Shown piece by piece: positions 19,961 through 32,293 of a DNA stretch of 64,000 nt (positions within the stretch are counted from its first letter, which is position 1; each line of letters begins with the position of its first letter). Under the pieces are notes generated by a model. It saw nothing but the letters and a program-made list of their open reading frames with translations, was not told where the DNA came from and made no database searches. The stretch is from positions 13,629,105-13,693,104 of the forward strand of contig NC_059081.1 in assembly GCF_020497125.1 (NCBI RefSeq). Direction: 5' to 3'. Source of the stretch: Mauremys mutica (Eukaryota; Chordata; Testudines; Geoemydidae). A program made the translations under genes and the position numbers.

Positions 19961-20669
19961 AGACTATCTTTCCTCCCTAACGTGAAGAACTCATTTATTC
20001 GGCTTGTCATCTGCAATTGTTGTTGCCTTTCTCTGTTGCCTTCATGCACAAAAATTTCAAATCCAACAAATCCATATGATGTTAATACAGGCATTGAGCC
20101 ATAGCTACTTAAATATAATAAAACATGGCATAACCACTTGCTGTAAAGTATTGCTTGGTTCTGTTTGTGCGACGGGGGTTTTAATTTAACTTTCCCTTCT
20201 GGAATTTTAGTCAAGCAGCAAACACATAGTAGGTGAAATCCTGGCTGGCCTGACGACAATGGCAAAACCACAACTGACTTCAATGGGACCAGGATTTCAC
20301 ACACGCTCCTCAGACATTTAGCCTGTGATTTTCCCTTGGGACACTTGAAAAGCTCAGCCCTAGTCTGGCAAAAATTTACTCTGAGTTGCTTGAGTGTCAC
20401 ATATATCTTCACCATTTCATTTAGTGTTAGGAGAGAATAGGTTTAACTGAATGGCACAACACAAAGCATAACCTACACCGTTTAACTACCAACATTTATG
20501 GTAGAAGTTCTTGGCTTGGTGCCTTGTCAAACAGTCAATATATCTTTATCTAGGCATTTATACCACAGCCATCATCATAAAGCCTAAGCTCCTATATTGT
20601 ATATACACTATATTTTATATTTATACACACACACACACACACACTAGCTGCTGGGGAACTCCACACCAA
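19961..20669. other. Host DNA, no gene recognised
   Basis: AT-rich. A CTGACTTCAATGGGACC word at about 20272 belongs to the recurrent motif described in the findings. Confidence 0.45.
20625..20644. repeat. (AC)10 microsatellite
   Basis: Ten perfect AC repeats preceded by an AT-rich stretch. Confidence 0.95.
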
Positions 20670-20878
20670 CAGGGCCGGCACAACCCATTAGGCGACCTAG
20701 GCGGTTGCCTAGGGTGCTGACATTTGGGGGGCGGCAACTGCGGTGGCTGAACATCTGGCCGCCGCGGTCAGTGGCGGTATTTCAGGGGCGGGACCTTCCG
20801 CCGCCTCTGTTGGGGACACCATTTTGGGGGCGGGACTTTCCACCACCTAGGGCACCAAAAAGGCTGCCGGCGCTCCTG
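20670..20878 (+). mobile_element. hAT MITE (209 bp) with exact 8-bp TSD
   Basis: CACACCAA occurs at 20662-20669 and 20879-20886. Left end CAGGGCCGGCAC; reverse complement of the right end CAGGAGCGCCGGCAG. GC-rich interior with GCCTAGG and GGCGGGAC words. Same family as 9281-9447, in the opposite direction. Confidence 0.85.
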
Positions 20879-21290
20879 CACACCAAGGGTCGGATCTTGT
20901 ACTGTTGAGGACAATGACAGTTCTGTTATTGACTTCACTGAAAGCAGAATCAAGCCCCAGAAGCGCAGTACTCTACCATGTCAGCCAAAGGAGAAACTCC
21001 TTCAGCTAGCAGTAGCAGTAGACTCTTTTTCTCTTTCTCCACCTGACGGAGACACAACGTACTTAACCAGCAGATTTCCACAGGTACCTCAAAGCCAGGA
21101 TTTATCACTGGTTCAAGTCCTCTCCCTGCCTTGTGCCCCTACTTAAAATCAGGACCAGTCTAATCCTCACTGGATGCTCTCACAAGGCAAGCATTATTTT
21201 GCTGATTTAAAAGATGCCTAGAGAGGTTAATTTGCCCAGTTACCCAGCAAGTCTGTGTCAGAAACATTACTAGGAGTCCTAATTCTACTA
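20879..21290. other. Unique host DNA
   Basis: Nothing recognised apart from a short TTGCCCAGTTACCCAGCAAG stretch resembling a decayed core SINE near 21200-21270. Confidence 0.4.
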
Positions 21291-21620
21291 CAGTAGAACT
21301 TCAGAGTTATGAACAGATCAGTCAACCACATGCCTCATTTGGAACCAGAAGTATGTAATCAGGCAGCAGCAGCAAAGACAAAAGTTTAAAAAAAGATTTG
21401 ACAAGGGAAGGAAACAGTTTCTGTGCTTGTTTCATTTAAATTAAGATGGTTAAAAGCAGCATTTTTCTTCTGCATGGTAGAGTTTCAAAGCTGTATTAAG
21501 TCAATGTTCAGTTGTAAACTTTTGAATGAACAACCATAACATTTTGTTCAGAGTTAGGAACAGTTCAGAGTTATGAACAACCTCCATTCCCGAGATGTTC
21601 ATAACTCTGAGGTTCCACTG
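21291..21620. mobile_element. Tc1/mariner-type MITE (330 bp)
   Basis: Left TIR CAGTAGAACTTCAGAGTTAT and the reverse complement of the right end CAGTGGAACCTCAGAGTTAT continue to GAAC, agreeing at 22 of 24 positions. TA flanks both ends. No transposase. A sub-terminal copy of TTCAGAGTTATGAACA lies near 21570. Confidence 0.85.
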
Positions 21621-23229
21621 TATTTGGTTCTAACTAGAGTCTGCCAGTCTTAATTGACATGAGTAATTGTTTTTTTATTCCTTATTGGTGAAAACAAGGA
21701 ATAATGCTGCTACTGGAGCCTGATAGCTAGAAATTTAATTAGGAGACTTTTTGCCTTTCTTTAAAAAAGAAAACAAATGGCTGAGCTATGCTCTAAATGC
21801 AATCCCAGGAGAGCCGGTAGTAATCACCACTATGGGTATGAGAACCTGGGGGCATCACTGAGCAGTGCAAAGACTCCAGCTCCACAGCTGATTGATTGGT
21901 CTAGGAAGCTCCTTTAATCTGATATCACTTATCTTCAGGACTAATCAAGTGGGATGAATAAAAAAAAGCACACTATTAGGTGTAGACCTAAAGAAAGACC
22001 ATCATGGCAAGAAAAGATTTTAATGAAGAGACTCAATTCTACCAGAAGCAAGGAGGGAGTCCAACACACCACTATGTGGTAACAGGGGCTGGGGTGATGG
22101 TGGGAAGTGGTTCCAGTAAGCAATCTCCATTGTCAGCATGGGCTAGATTTTCAAAGATGCTCAGCACACACAGTTGAGGCCGGAAGAAATCAGCCCGTTG
22201 GGTGCTTTGACTGTCATAGTAAGATCTGCTGGATCCTGCATGCTTTTGAAAATCAGTCCCCAGGGTCCTTATTTAGGGGCCTAAATGTGAGCTGATCACA
22301 TTTGAAAGTCTGGCCCCAGTTCTGGGTATTGATCCCTTGAAAAACTGGTCCTGAGCTCTTCTGAATACCTGACTCCGTGAGTGAGCATGACACCTAGCAC
22401 AATATGGCCTGATTCCTGGCGGGAGCCCTTATGTTCTACTAATAAAGGAAGGAAGGAAGTCAGCAGTGTGAGTTATCATTCCCTCCCTCATTCCTAGTGG
22501 GGCCAGTGAAGACTGTTTCCACACTAGATGTCCTATCAGAGGTCTTGACATCTGTATTTTCCATTATCCCATTTCAAACTGCATGGGGCAAAAACAGCCA
22601 GGGAAAAGAATGAGATTGCTGACTCAGCGCTTGATTAGCACTCCACTTCTTGCGAACACTCAGTGCTGAGCCATTTTTTCCTTTCTGGTTAAGAAAAGCT
22701 TGCTCTGCACACATTTGCAGAAAGTGTCCTTGTCAGAGGCAGTCATGGACTTCAGTCCCTGCATGCCTAAGAGTGCTCACTAGAAGGCTAAGTCTGGTTG
22801 ATTCTGAGGTTGTTTTCTTTAAGAGGCAATTTGTTCCAGATCCGGTCTCAGTTGATTTACAAAGGACTTGATGCTAGATAACAGATCCAAGGCCATCTCC
22901 AGGCTATTTAAAAGACAGAATTAAATTCTCTCTGTCTAAGACACACCAGAATGCCCTTCCCTCCTTCATGCTACTGGCAACACTTGCTCACTAATTAGTG
23001 GAAACCCCACTGGTCTGCTGCTTGGAGTGGACAGTGTCTCTAAACAACAAACTACATGAAGAGGGCAGGTTGGCAGAAAGCAACTGAAGTGGAGAATCCA
23101 ACCCTACCCAAACCCCTTTGGTTCTGCAATCTCTGTCACTAGCAATGTTTTAGCTTTTTTCATTTGAGATGGCTCTTGCTGGGAGCTCCGTTGTATATGA
23201 TTATTGATTCATTGTGCACAGGAAAATCA
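21621..23229. other. Unique host DNA
   Basis: No gene recognised. It contains short GGAAGGAAGGAAG and CCCTCCCTC runs near 22445-22490. Confidence 0.45.
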
Positions 23230-23541
23230 AGACTGCCAACATCACAGATTCAAAAATCATCAGTCAAGTGGCTGAAAAAAGTTATCAGAGTGACTTAAAA
23301 AATCATGAAATTTTAAAAAAGGAGAAGTGTTGGGTTCTGTTTGTTTGCTTTCTTGGTTAGGAGAGCCTTGAAGAGTCACATTTTCAAGCTATCTTTGCAC
23401 TGCAGAGGGCCAGTCACTTTTTAAAAAAAATGAAAGCTGAGATTCTCATACATTCACTTGACTCCAGGTGCTGGGGCTTTATTAAAACATCAAGTAGTGT
23501 GAGACTTGCAGAAAAAATAATCATAGGAGTTGGCAGCACTA
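23230..23541 (+). mobile_element. hAT-like element, second copy of the 9574 family
   Basis: Aligns in sense with the reverse complement of 9574-9811: an ACTGCCAACATCAC start, AAAAATCATCAGTCAAG, a GAGTGACTTAAAAAATC block, AAAATGAAAGCTGAGA and the GAGTTGGCAGCACT end. Diverged, with no TSD seen. Confidence 0.5.
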
Positions 23542-23956
23542 ATGACCAGCTCCTCAAAGATACTTAGGTTTCAATGGGAGTTGGGTGCCTAAATCCCTTT
23601 GAGAATCTGGGCCTGAGACACTCACCCTGCCTACACTTTCTCACTTTGGGTGTTTTTGGTCCCCCTAATTTGACTGACTAACTCAGCTATCTTGCTTGCA
23701 GCATCTCTGCATGCCTATCGTACAGGTCTGAGCCAAAGGCTATTGAAACTACTTGGAGTCTTTCTACTGACCTCAATGGTCAGATCAGGGTCATAGTGAC
23801 ATCCCAGTCTCCTTCCATACGCTCCGCACTGTTAACCCCAACGGTCATGAGCACCCCAGTGCCATGTAAACGCCTGTTACCTCCCTTTTCCCTCTTTCAG
23901 AATCCTGCCCCAGCCTTAGTGCGACATCTAAACGTGCTGACTCCCATTTGAAATAC
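23542..23956. other. Host DNA
   Basis: No gene. Around 23570-23615 is a GGTTTCAATGGGAGTTGGG / GCCTAAATCCCTTTGAGA stretch of a type that recurs in decayed form elsewhere in the window. Confidence 0.4.
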
Positions 23957-24202
23957 TCCACATAAACAAGTATCAGAGGGGTAGCCGTGTTAGTCTGGTT
24001 CTGTAGAAGCAGCAAAGAATCCTGTGGCACCTTATAGACTAACAGACGTTTTGCAGCATGAGCTTTCGTGGGTGAATACCCACTTCTTCGGATGCAAGAC
24101 TTGCATCCGAAGAAGTGGGTATTCACCCACGAAAGCTCATGCTGCAAAACGTCTGTTAGTCTATAAGGTGCCACAGGATTCTTTGCTGCTTCCACATAAA
24201 CA
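23957..24202. mobile_element. Inverted-dimer retro-insertion flanked by TCCACATAAACA
   Basis: The element starts AGTATCAGAGGGGTAGCCG at 23969. From 24006 to 24192 it is a perfect palindrome: two 93-base arms around the single base 24099. TCCACATAAACA occurs at 23957-23968 and 24191-24202; the last two arm bases overlap the repeat, so the TSD is 10-12 bp. It shares its fixed end with 6935-7015. This structure fits target-primed insertion with internal inversion, as often seen for Penelope-like elements. The family is inferred. Confidence 0.8.
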
Positions 24203-25094
24203 GTTGTGTTTAGTGGGGAAATCTATATAGACAGGACATCTCCATAATGAACAAGCAAAGACTGCTGCTTAATCACGATAACATTGGCAGAAAGTCTGCT
24301 GCCTTGTGACAGATGTGGCCTGTGGCCAGCCATTGAGTGGTGTTTAATCAGATGCTGGCCAATATTGCCAGCATCAATTATTCATATTACTGTAGCACCT
24401 AGGAGCTCTTAGTCGAGGCCAAGCCTCCATTGTGTTAGGTGCTGTATACTCCTCACAGAACAAAAAAGATTTTTCCTGCCTCCGAGAGTTTATAATTTAA
24501 GTCAATAGGGATGAAGCTCGAATTTTTGATCTCCTAATACAGAAGCTGCCAATATATATATCATGTGCAGTAGACAAAGCCTCAAAAATAAAGGTTAGAA
24601 AAGAAATAAAGATGAAATGCAGTGGATCTCACCTTTATTCTTGTACTTTTACTCAGTATGATAATTTATATTAAATCTTTTCAGACTTTTTTTTTTTAAA
24701 GTAGCCTCTTAATTGGGACAGTCAATTAATTGGGATGATGGGCCATCTGCCAGGGGGCCACAATTAAAAGGAAACGACTGTCCTGGCTAGACAAATGATA
24801 AACGTGTGAGCAAAGCAATGAAAATGCAGGAGCTCAAGAGATGAGCCACACCTGGGGAGAAGCCAAATTAATTGCATGGGGCCGCCAAGGTACTTCATGG
24901 TTATGAAAAAAAGAGGATTGTCTCAAAGCATGAGCTAGCTTGAGTTCCACAGCTAAAGATTAAAATATAACCCAAATCAACGCCTCTGTGAAATGAACAC
25001 CGGCTTTTAATATCCCTACGCACAAGCAGAAGAGATTTTGGAAAGATTTTCCACAGCTGACTGCAGAGATCAATTGTGTATTTGTATTTCAGTG
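24203..25094. other. Host DNA, no gene recognised
   Basis: AT-rich sequence. The only repeat noted is the core-SINE tail at 24375-24500. Confidence 0.45.
24375..24500 (-). repeat. Core-SINE tail
   Basis: ACTGTAGCACCTAGGAGC followed by CATTGTGTTAGGTGCTGTA is the reverse-strand tail of the same MIR-like family. Confidence 0.55.
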
Positions 25095-25350
25095 GTGTTG
25101 AAAAGTTCCCACTGTGAGCAGAGGCCCATTGTGCTAGGTATCATACACATACATAATAGGAGAAAGTCTCTGCCCTGAAGACCATACAGTCTTAACAGAC
25201 AAGACAGACATAGGACATGTTATGGCCATCTTCCTACAAATGGGGAACAGAGGCATAGCGAGATAAGTGACTTGCCCAAGGTCACACAGGAAGGCTGAAG
25301 CAGGGCCAGGCACTGAAGCCAGATCACCTGAGTCCAAGTGCATGAACCAC
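25095..25350 (-). repeat. MIR-like core SINE, nearly full length
   Basis: Tail words CATTGTGCTAGGTATC and TCTCTGCCCTGAAGA are followed by the core TGACTTGCCCAAGGTCACAC and the head CATGAACCACTAGGCCGTC, all on the reverse strand. Confidence 0.72.
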
Positions 25351-26242
25351 TAGGCCGTCCTTCCTTTCTCGTGCTCCACTACAACAGGTTTGATGCCCTT
25401 TCCTTCACCTGCACCAGCAAGAGGGGATTATGGGCCTGCACCTGTATTATGCTGTATGCCCGGATTAGCCACAGAGTTCAATGGGAGTTGAAGGTTCTCA
25501 GCACCTGGCAGGGTGGGGTCCTTAGTCACTATAATCTCTCTGCTATGGAGGAGTGAACCAACCAATTCGTATATAACCACCACAACCGGAACTACTTATT
25601 GCTTTGTAAAGCATGAAAAAATTGAATTGCCATTTTTCTTGGACACGTTTCTGTGCTGTGAGGTTTTATCCAGAAATGGAAAAATGTGAAAGCCCTTTCT
25701 AGTAAACCTTCCAGCTCTGTGTGCTGAGGAAGTTTGAGTCGGTTCAAAACCACTCAGATTTTGGGGTGTTTAACTGAACATTGACTCTGGGACCTCTCCC
25801 CAGAACAGAGCAGGAGGTGGTTTTGCACAGAGACAGGCGGTATTGACGTGATACCGGAATGCTCAATATCTCCTTGTAAAACATCTGCTATGGTAAGTTC
25901 ATTTTCTAGACAGTTTTCACATTACTGTTCAAGATTCTAATCTGGTAAACACTTCTGCACATGCTTAATTTTACATACCTGACTAGCTCTGTGTGCTGGC
26001 CAGCCAGGTGCCAGCTCATGCCAAGGTCCCCATGTCCCAGCTGGACACGGACAGATACCTACCTGGAATCTGTCTGTCTCATTTGTGGGTTAATATTGAT
26101 AGAACAGGCATTGGCATTATAAGAAAGCACTTAGTATTTGGACTCTGTCGAATGCTTGTCAGTTGTTGCCTGCATTAATCTTACTTGTGATCTTTGTGTT
26201 CCATATTGCAAAGCAATATTTGACCAGTTGTATTGTGAGCTG
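25351..26242. other. Host DNA
   Basis: No gene recognised. Confidence 0.45.
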
Positions 26243-27110
26243 CTGTGACGGTATGAATCACCATACAAGAGAGGGACATTAATTAGAGTGAAGAGCTGCT
26301 CTTCTACGGAAATTGTGATGCCCTTCCCAAAAGAGGAGACCCGTCGATACCAGACAGACTAGGAGTAGATCTCACAACTGGAGAGTCTCTACATCTGGGC
26401 TGAGAAATCGTCAACAACAGGACTAAAGACTCTTCTTGTTGTTTTGCTCTCCATCCCGTGAAGCTGAGTCCTGCAAGTGTTTCCCTCCCATCAGCTAGTT
26501 TGCAGCTCAGAGCCCATGGCAGGAGGGGAGATAACAACCCCAAACCAAAAGAACTAAGGATATCTATGCAGCTTGGACTCTGGGAGACAGGGTGTTTCTA
26601 GGCATAAGCAAGAGACCCCCAGCTGCTTAGCCTGGGTTAGCCCTAGGGACAAATAGGGCTCGCTAAGAATAGATGCCTATGTTACCTGTTGAACCCCAAG
26701 ACTAAGTCATTCACGTGTCCATGTTTGCTTGATTTAACCTTGCAAATAACTCTAATTTCCTGTTTCTCTTTAATAAATCTTTGTACTATTTACAACTGGA
26801 TTGGCTGCAAGCACTGTCTTTGGTGTGAGACCTAAAATGCAATCAAGCTGGGGTATGTCTGGTCCTTGGGGATTAGGAGTAACCTGAATATTGCTGTGAT
26901 TCTTGATGTAAGGGGCCATCTATCGCAGAGATACACCCACTTGTGTGGCAGGACAGACGGGAGTACCCAAGGGGACTGTCTGTGGCTCCGTTTTAAGGCT
27001 GTTAAAGTGCCTGTGGAGTTTGCACATGGCAATGTTGGTTGGTGAAACCTAAGTTTAGAATTTATAACAAGTTTGGGGTTTGTGCCCTGATTTTTAACAG
27101 CCTATCCTGA
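26243..27110 (+). repeat. LTR-like block of a degenerate LTR element
   Basis: Starts near TGTGACGGTATGAATCACC and includes TTTAATAAATCTTTGTAC (a polyadenylation signal at about 26772) and GGTGTGAGACCTAAAATGCAA. It continues to about GTGCCCTGATTTTTAACAG. The word order resembles a long terminal repeat I associate with reptile LTR elements. No second copy, internal region or TSD was found, so a solo or truncated LTR is the best reading. Ends are approximate. Confidence 0.45.
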
Positions 27111-27299
27111 TGCGTTGGGAACACCACAAGCCCCCTCATATAAAGGAGAGAAGGTAGATGGCAGGGCATTGCCTCAGCTTTGGAACTCATTTCTCCCCCT
27201 GGTTGGAAATAATTCCCATTTAGAGCCATACTTATAAGTCCCTGCTCTCTGAGCATCTCACCAGCATTAATGGATTTCCTCCTCCCCACACTCCTGTGA

Positions 27300-27435
27300 T
27301 GTAGGCAATTATTATCCCTGCCCTATAGATGGAGACTTGCCCATTGTCACACACGAATTCTGGGGCTGAGCTGGGAATTGAACCTGGGTCTCCTGAAGCC
27401 CTGTCTAGTGCTCGATCTACTAGATGATTCTTTCC
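27300..27435 (-). repeat. MIR-like core SINE
   Basis: Reverse-strand core: GACTTGCCCATTGTCACAC, then GGGAATTGAACCTGGGTC and a CTAGTGCTCGATCTACTAG head. Confidence 0.7.
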
Positions 27436-29412
27436 CCCAATGAGACTGCAAGGCCCATTTTCTCACCAGCATTCAGAGAAACTGGGGAAACTCCGGTGGG
27501 CGACTGTAAAGCTCTTCCATCTGTTTTCAGAGGCTGGGTCCTGATGGATGTTCATGACCAGGCAAAGGGGGCTTCCCAGAGGAGTCTGTCTGGATAATTG
27601 TATTTTATAAATATATTAAGTAGCACCCTGAGCAATGGATAGAGGCTCCATTTGATGGAGTGAGTGAATAAACCTAAGCATTTGTGTAATTGTTTGCAGG
27701 ATTGACTCCAAAATTTGTATCCCCTGTATATTTTTCTCAAAGGAATGAAGTACTCAAGATGCTTGTCCTTTAACTCATGTGTCCTAATTTCTTAATTGCA
27801 TTTTCCTCTCCAATTGCTGTTTAATTTGCCCCTCTCCTTATGAAGATGACTGAAATTTTACATATGCCAGAATAAAGAAGAGGATTTAGTTGGGAGGGGC
27901 AGGGGAAGAGAGGAAAAGACTGCAGTTTAAGAACTAAGAAAAGCACTGGATTAATTCTCTGCCGGCAGCTAAACTGAGAGTTCATCCCCTAATAGACCAT
28001 TTCAAAGCAGTTAGATTTACTCCTTTAGACTAACCATACTGTCTGAACAATATTTTATGCATGTACTAAAATATAATAGGCTATAGAGACAACTCAGATG
28101 TCAAGAGTAGATAGTGCTGTCAAAGTAATTTGTCTTGAATAATAGACAGACTGGCATGACTTTGAAGAACTCATTCCACATTTGAATGGGCTTTTTCTTT
28201 CATTTTAAAAGCACAGACTCTTGTATTTAAGTTCTGTGGCACTGTATAGCTCAGCACAGTGGGTACTTCATGCATGCTATAGAAAAATTAGTTAGCATCA
28301 TCAAGGTGTTTGGGAAATGTTTTGACTGCTCTCCAGGCCAGGAGCGCTCAGAACAACTGCCTTGACATTTCTGCAACAGCTGGTGCTTCAAACCCAGGTG
28401 CTGTCAGGATTGGAGGTGAACAAAGTGGGTTGGCTTAAGTAACCCAGTGCCTGCAGCTCACCTTCGCCGAAGTTGGATAAAGTTCAGTGAACTTTAAAAT
28501 AAATACGGTTCAGCTGCGATTTTTCAAAGTCGCCTCTGGGATTTAATGCCCTGTTTCCATTGGGCATCCAAATGGCTCAGGCAGTTTTTAAACCTTCAGA
28601 TTTCATTTCCACAGGACTCTGCCCTTTGTGCTGCCAGCTGAAACTGGAAGCAGAAGCAAACAAACACCCTGAGGAGGGCTATTCTCAAGGCCTTGGCCCC
28701 ATTACATATTTTTTAGAGGAAGTAGAACTGCCCCAGGGGGCACCAATTTCTTTAATCTTTCCTTGACTGGAGGGTCCTACCATTCTCATCATCTCCATTT
28801 ATCTCCCTCCTGTTTCCCTCTCCTTTAATCACAGCGCCTGCTAAAGTTATGTGGCTTATTCACCACTACTCCCAGCTATGCCTGAGAAGGGCACAGCCAG
28901 GCCCTTTGCGGTATATTTACAGCCAACCATGCATTAAACGGGTGAAGTTTCTGATCAAACTATTGAATTCACAAAGAAGCAATTAACGGAGGAACCTTAC
29001 CTGCAGGATCTGACTCCACTGAACACAAAGAAACGCAATATTATTAAAATACATTGGAAAGCCACAGGAAAACGATAAGTAACTTACAAAATACGTTGTT
29101 TGTTACATGCCATTCTAAAAAGGTTATTGTTGACAGTGTTTTAAAGCTTTTATCAGCCTCCTCTTACATGTAGTTAACAAATACAAGAATACCTAAGGGA
29201 TATGGGAATTCATTCTGTGAACATTATGTTATCCAGGCCTATCATTCGGCCAAATATTCTTCTGGCGTAGAAAGGCTTAACTGAGGTACTTGTTAAGAAA
29301 GTAAATATGGGGACTTGGGAAAGGCCAGAAAAGTCATAAGAGAATTCACTGTCTTGTATTAAAAAAGATTTTTTTAAAATCTGGCAAAATTGTATTTTGC
29401 AGAATACAGATT

Positions 29413-29564
29413 GGGCCAAATTCCCATTTACACTAAGGTGCCTTTACCCCACTCTGGCAGAATAAATGGACAGTGGAGTGAGGGCGCAGTACATTTACAC
29501 CCACTTCAGGTCCCACTGCCAGTTTGGTGGAAAGGGGCCGTAGTGTAAATGAGAATCTGTCCCA
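29413..29564. repeat. Old palindromic repeat (long form)
   Basis: The left arm GGGCCAAATTCCCATTTACA pairs with the right end GTGTAAATGAGAATCTGTCC. It is one of several copies of the family described under 34254-34341. Confidence 0.55.
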
Positions 29565-30202
29565 TTTTGTTGTACCAGTTCTTGCATTCTGCAGTTGACT
29601 CTGCACAGGCAGACTCCTGTGCCCGTGCTGACCCCTCCTTGAAGGCAATGGTGTGGTATATTGGAAACTGGTTAAAAATGACCAGCTATCTATTTAAGTG
29701 TGAGGGGTTTCCTGGTTGTAGGCTAGTGGCTAGGGGGGAAGGCAGGTGATCTGGGTCATCCGAGTGAGTCAATAGACAGTGAGCCTGGAAAGAGCCAATT
29801 TAAAAGTACGGTGGGGTGAGTTGGGTGCCTTCGGGGTGAGCCAGCTTTCAGGTTCTTGTTTATCATCCTTAATATTAAGAAATAAAGTAGCTTTATGTAG
29901 CAATCATCCAGCAAGAATATTTATGTTTTTATCTAACATATGTTTACAGCATATACACATAACAAATGGGACTCTGTGTGGGCTATGCATGGAGTCGATT
30001 GTAGGATCAGGGCTATAGTAATTATCAATCCTTCGTTATAAATGGACCTGGAGATAGGGATCGTTACATGGTAAATTCTATGGAGAATAAACAGATTCTT
30101 GTCCACTCCTCTGCACCATGCACTCACTTAAGGGCCAGACAGAAGCTGGCTGTGTGTGTTGTGAATTGTGTATAGTCACAGCTTAGACACACAGAGAACT
30201 TA

Positions 30203-30492
30203 TGGCTGGTCTACACTGCGGGGGTCGATGTAAGATACATAACTTCAGCTACGGCAATAGCGTAGCTGAAGTCAACATATCTTATTTTGACTTACCTCCC
30301 ATCCTCACGGCACGGGAATGACAGCCATGGCTCCCCCATTGACTCCGCTCCTGCCTCTCGCCCTGGTGGAGTTCCAGAGTCGACGGGAGCACGTTTGGGG
30401 ATCGATTTATTGTGTCTAGATGAGACGTGATAAATTGATCCCTGATAGATCGATTGCTATCCACCAATCCGGCGGGTAGTGTGGACGTACCC
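30203..30492. mobile_element. PIF/Harbinger-like MITE, GTCTACACT family
   Basis: Start TGGCTGGTCTACACTGCGG; reverse complement of the end GGGTACGTCCACACTACCC. Inside, ACTTCAGCTACG and CGTAGCTGAAGT form a 12-bp hairpin. It is similar along its length to 54780-55076 (GGTGGAGTTCCAGAGTCGA versus GGTGGAGTACCAGAGTCAA). The flanks TTA and TAA are compatible with a 3-bp TSD but do not match exactly. Confidence 0.65.
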
Positions 30493-31122
30493 TAAAAATA
30501 TCAAATACTCTTGCTGGAAGGCTGCAGTGTAATACTACTTTTATTCTTAGGATTCAGAACGATAACACACAAGACCCCCAAATCAGAGTGAGACAAAGCA
30601 GGCCGCTCCCTAAAACAGAGAGGCACAACTCACCCCCACCTTAATTTAGAGACTGATGGCTAACTGACAGCTGCTAGGTTCAGCTCTCATGCGTCCCTAC
30701 AGAGCCCTCTAGCCTGCAAGCAGGACCAGGAAAACCCTGTGAAATTTAGAGTGATAATTTACAATTTTGAACACAGTTTCAATAGACCACAAATTGTAGG
30801 TATGTCTAGAGTGTAGCAAAAGGGAACATTTATACTTCAAAATAAAGTAAATGAATTAGGTAATATGTCTAACTACCTGGTTTGTGGGTGAAAATGCTGC
30901 CTTCAAGGTGGGTGTTTGCACATGGAGATGAGTGTGTGCAAAATCATATCAACTAAGAGGCTACTACTGAAATGCAGCCAAAGGTTTTTAAATTCATATG
31001 ACAGTGGTACAGTATTTAATTAAGGCCCAGACCCTGCAGTCCTGAACTCAGTACGTATTGAGCATGCTCACTGCCTTAGAGGCTTAGGGATTATGGGGCT
31101 GATTTACTGTTGCCCTGTACTA
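30493..31122. other. Unique host DNA
   Basis: No gene or bounded repeat recognised. Confidence 0.45.
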
Positions 31123-31457
31123 GATTAGCCACTTGCCGCTGTGCAAAGTGAGTGCGAAACTCTTCTGAATCAAAATGGTAGCACCTCTGAGGACAGGACT
31201 AGAAGCAGTGGGCTTAAATTGCAGCAAGGATGGTTTAGGTTGGACATTCGGAAACACTTTCTAACTGTCAGGGTGGTTAAGCACTGGAATAAATTGCCTA
31301 GGGAGGTTGTGGAATCTCCATCATTGGAGGTTTTTAAGAACAGGTTAGACAAACACCTGTCAGTATTGGTCGACTTATTACATAGTCCTGCCTCAGTGCA
31401 GGGGACTGGACTAGCTGACCTATTGAGTTTCCTTCCAGTCCTACATTTCTATGATTT
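31123..31457 (+). mobile_element. CR1 LINE 3' fragment (end of RT ORF plus tail)
   Basis: One frame encodes [20 protein letters not shown] and then [14 protein letters not shown], the typical C-terminal end of the CR1 endonuclease-reverse transcriptase protein. The tail follows, with CAGGGGACTGGACTAGCTGA and TTTCTATGATTTT, close to the CR1 terminal octamer. 5'-truncated, without catalytic domains, not functional. Confidence 0.85.
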
Positions 31458-31559
31458 TACACCCGAGTGAGTGACTACAAAAGGTGAGGGCAATAGTGAA
31501 TCAAGCCCCATGCCTGGAGATCCCCAGGCACTTTATGGAATATACAAGTAATAAGCATT

Positions 31560-31700
31560 AATATCCCTATTTCATGGATGAGTAAATTGAAGGGCAGAGT
31601 GACTTGTCCTACTGGGAGTTAGTGACAAAGCTGGGCAAAGAACATAGGAGTCCTGATGCCAAGTCTCATGCATGAGCCACTGAGCCATTGCTTGCTGGTA
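31560..31700 (-). repeat. MIR-like core SINE
   Basis: CCCTATTTCATGGATGAGTA, GTGACTTGTCC and CATGAGCCACTGAGCCATTG follow the reverse MIR order. Diverged. Confidence 0.55.
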
Positions 31701-32293
31701 AAGCACCCCCTTTCCATTGCTATTACTACCACCGACATCTGCAGCCATTTCTATGCAAGGCTTGTTATTCTTATCAAATCTTGTAAGAACCCTCTCGAGA
31801 CTTTGCAGTTGATAACTAAAAGAAACTCCTTTATGTTCGTAATGATAAAACAAAGCATCAAGTCATTTGAGTTGATTTTACCCAAGACACTTACTGAGTT
31901 ATTGCCCTCTCACAGCTGTCATGGGCTTGAAGCTTTCAAAAGCCCATTTTGTTTCTGCTCAGAGCTCTTTCATTGTCAAAGGCTCATGCTTTACTCATGG
32001 GTTTGCCTGTGGAGCTCAAAGAGGGTAAGTTACCCAGCTCCACAAAGTTAAACAGAAAATGCTGATGGTTAATGAACGTGTCTGATTTTATGCAGCAAAT
32101 GTTGCAATTTGCTTTTCCAAACACATTCCAAATTACACTTCGCTGCTACTAACTGGGGAGTTTTAAAGGGCCTAAGGGCTTTAGGAGTGCAAATCCCATT
32201 GACTTTCAGCAGGACTAGTGTGCCTAAATACCTGGGGGAGAGATTGTCAGTGATACCAAGTCATTTAAACTGCATTGCAAAACCTACAAGATT

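Larger units (their letters stand above)
27111..30202. other. Host DNA with few repeats
   Basis: No gene recognised. It contains the MIR at 27300-27435 and the palindromic repeat at 29413-29564. The rest appears unique. Confidence 0.45.

Noticed and set aside
24024..24230. Two opposite-strand frames encoding nearly the same peptide
   Set aside because: A direct result of the perfect palindrome at 24006-24192.
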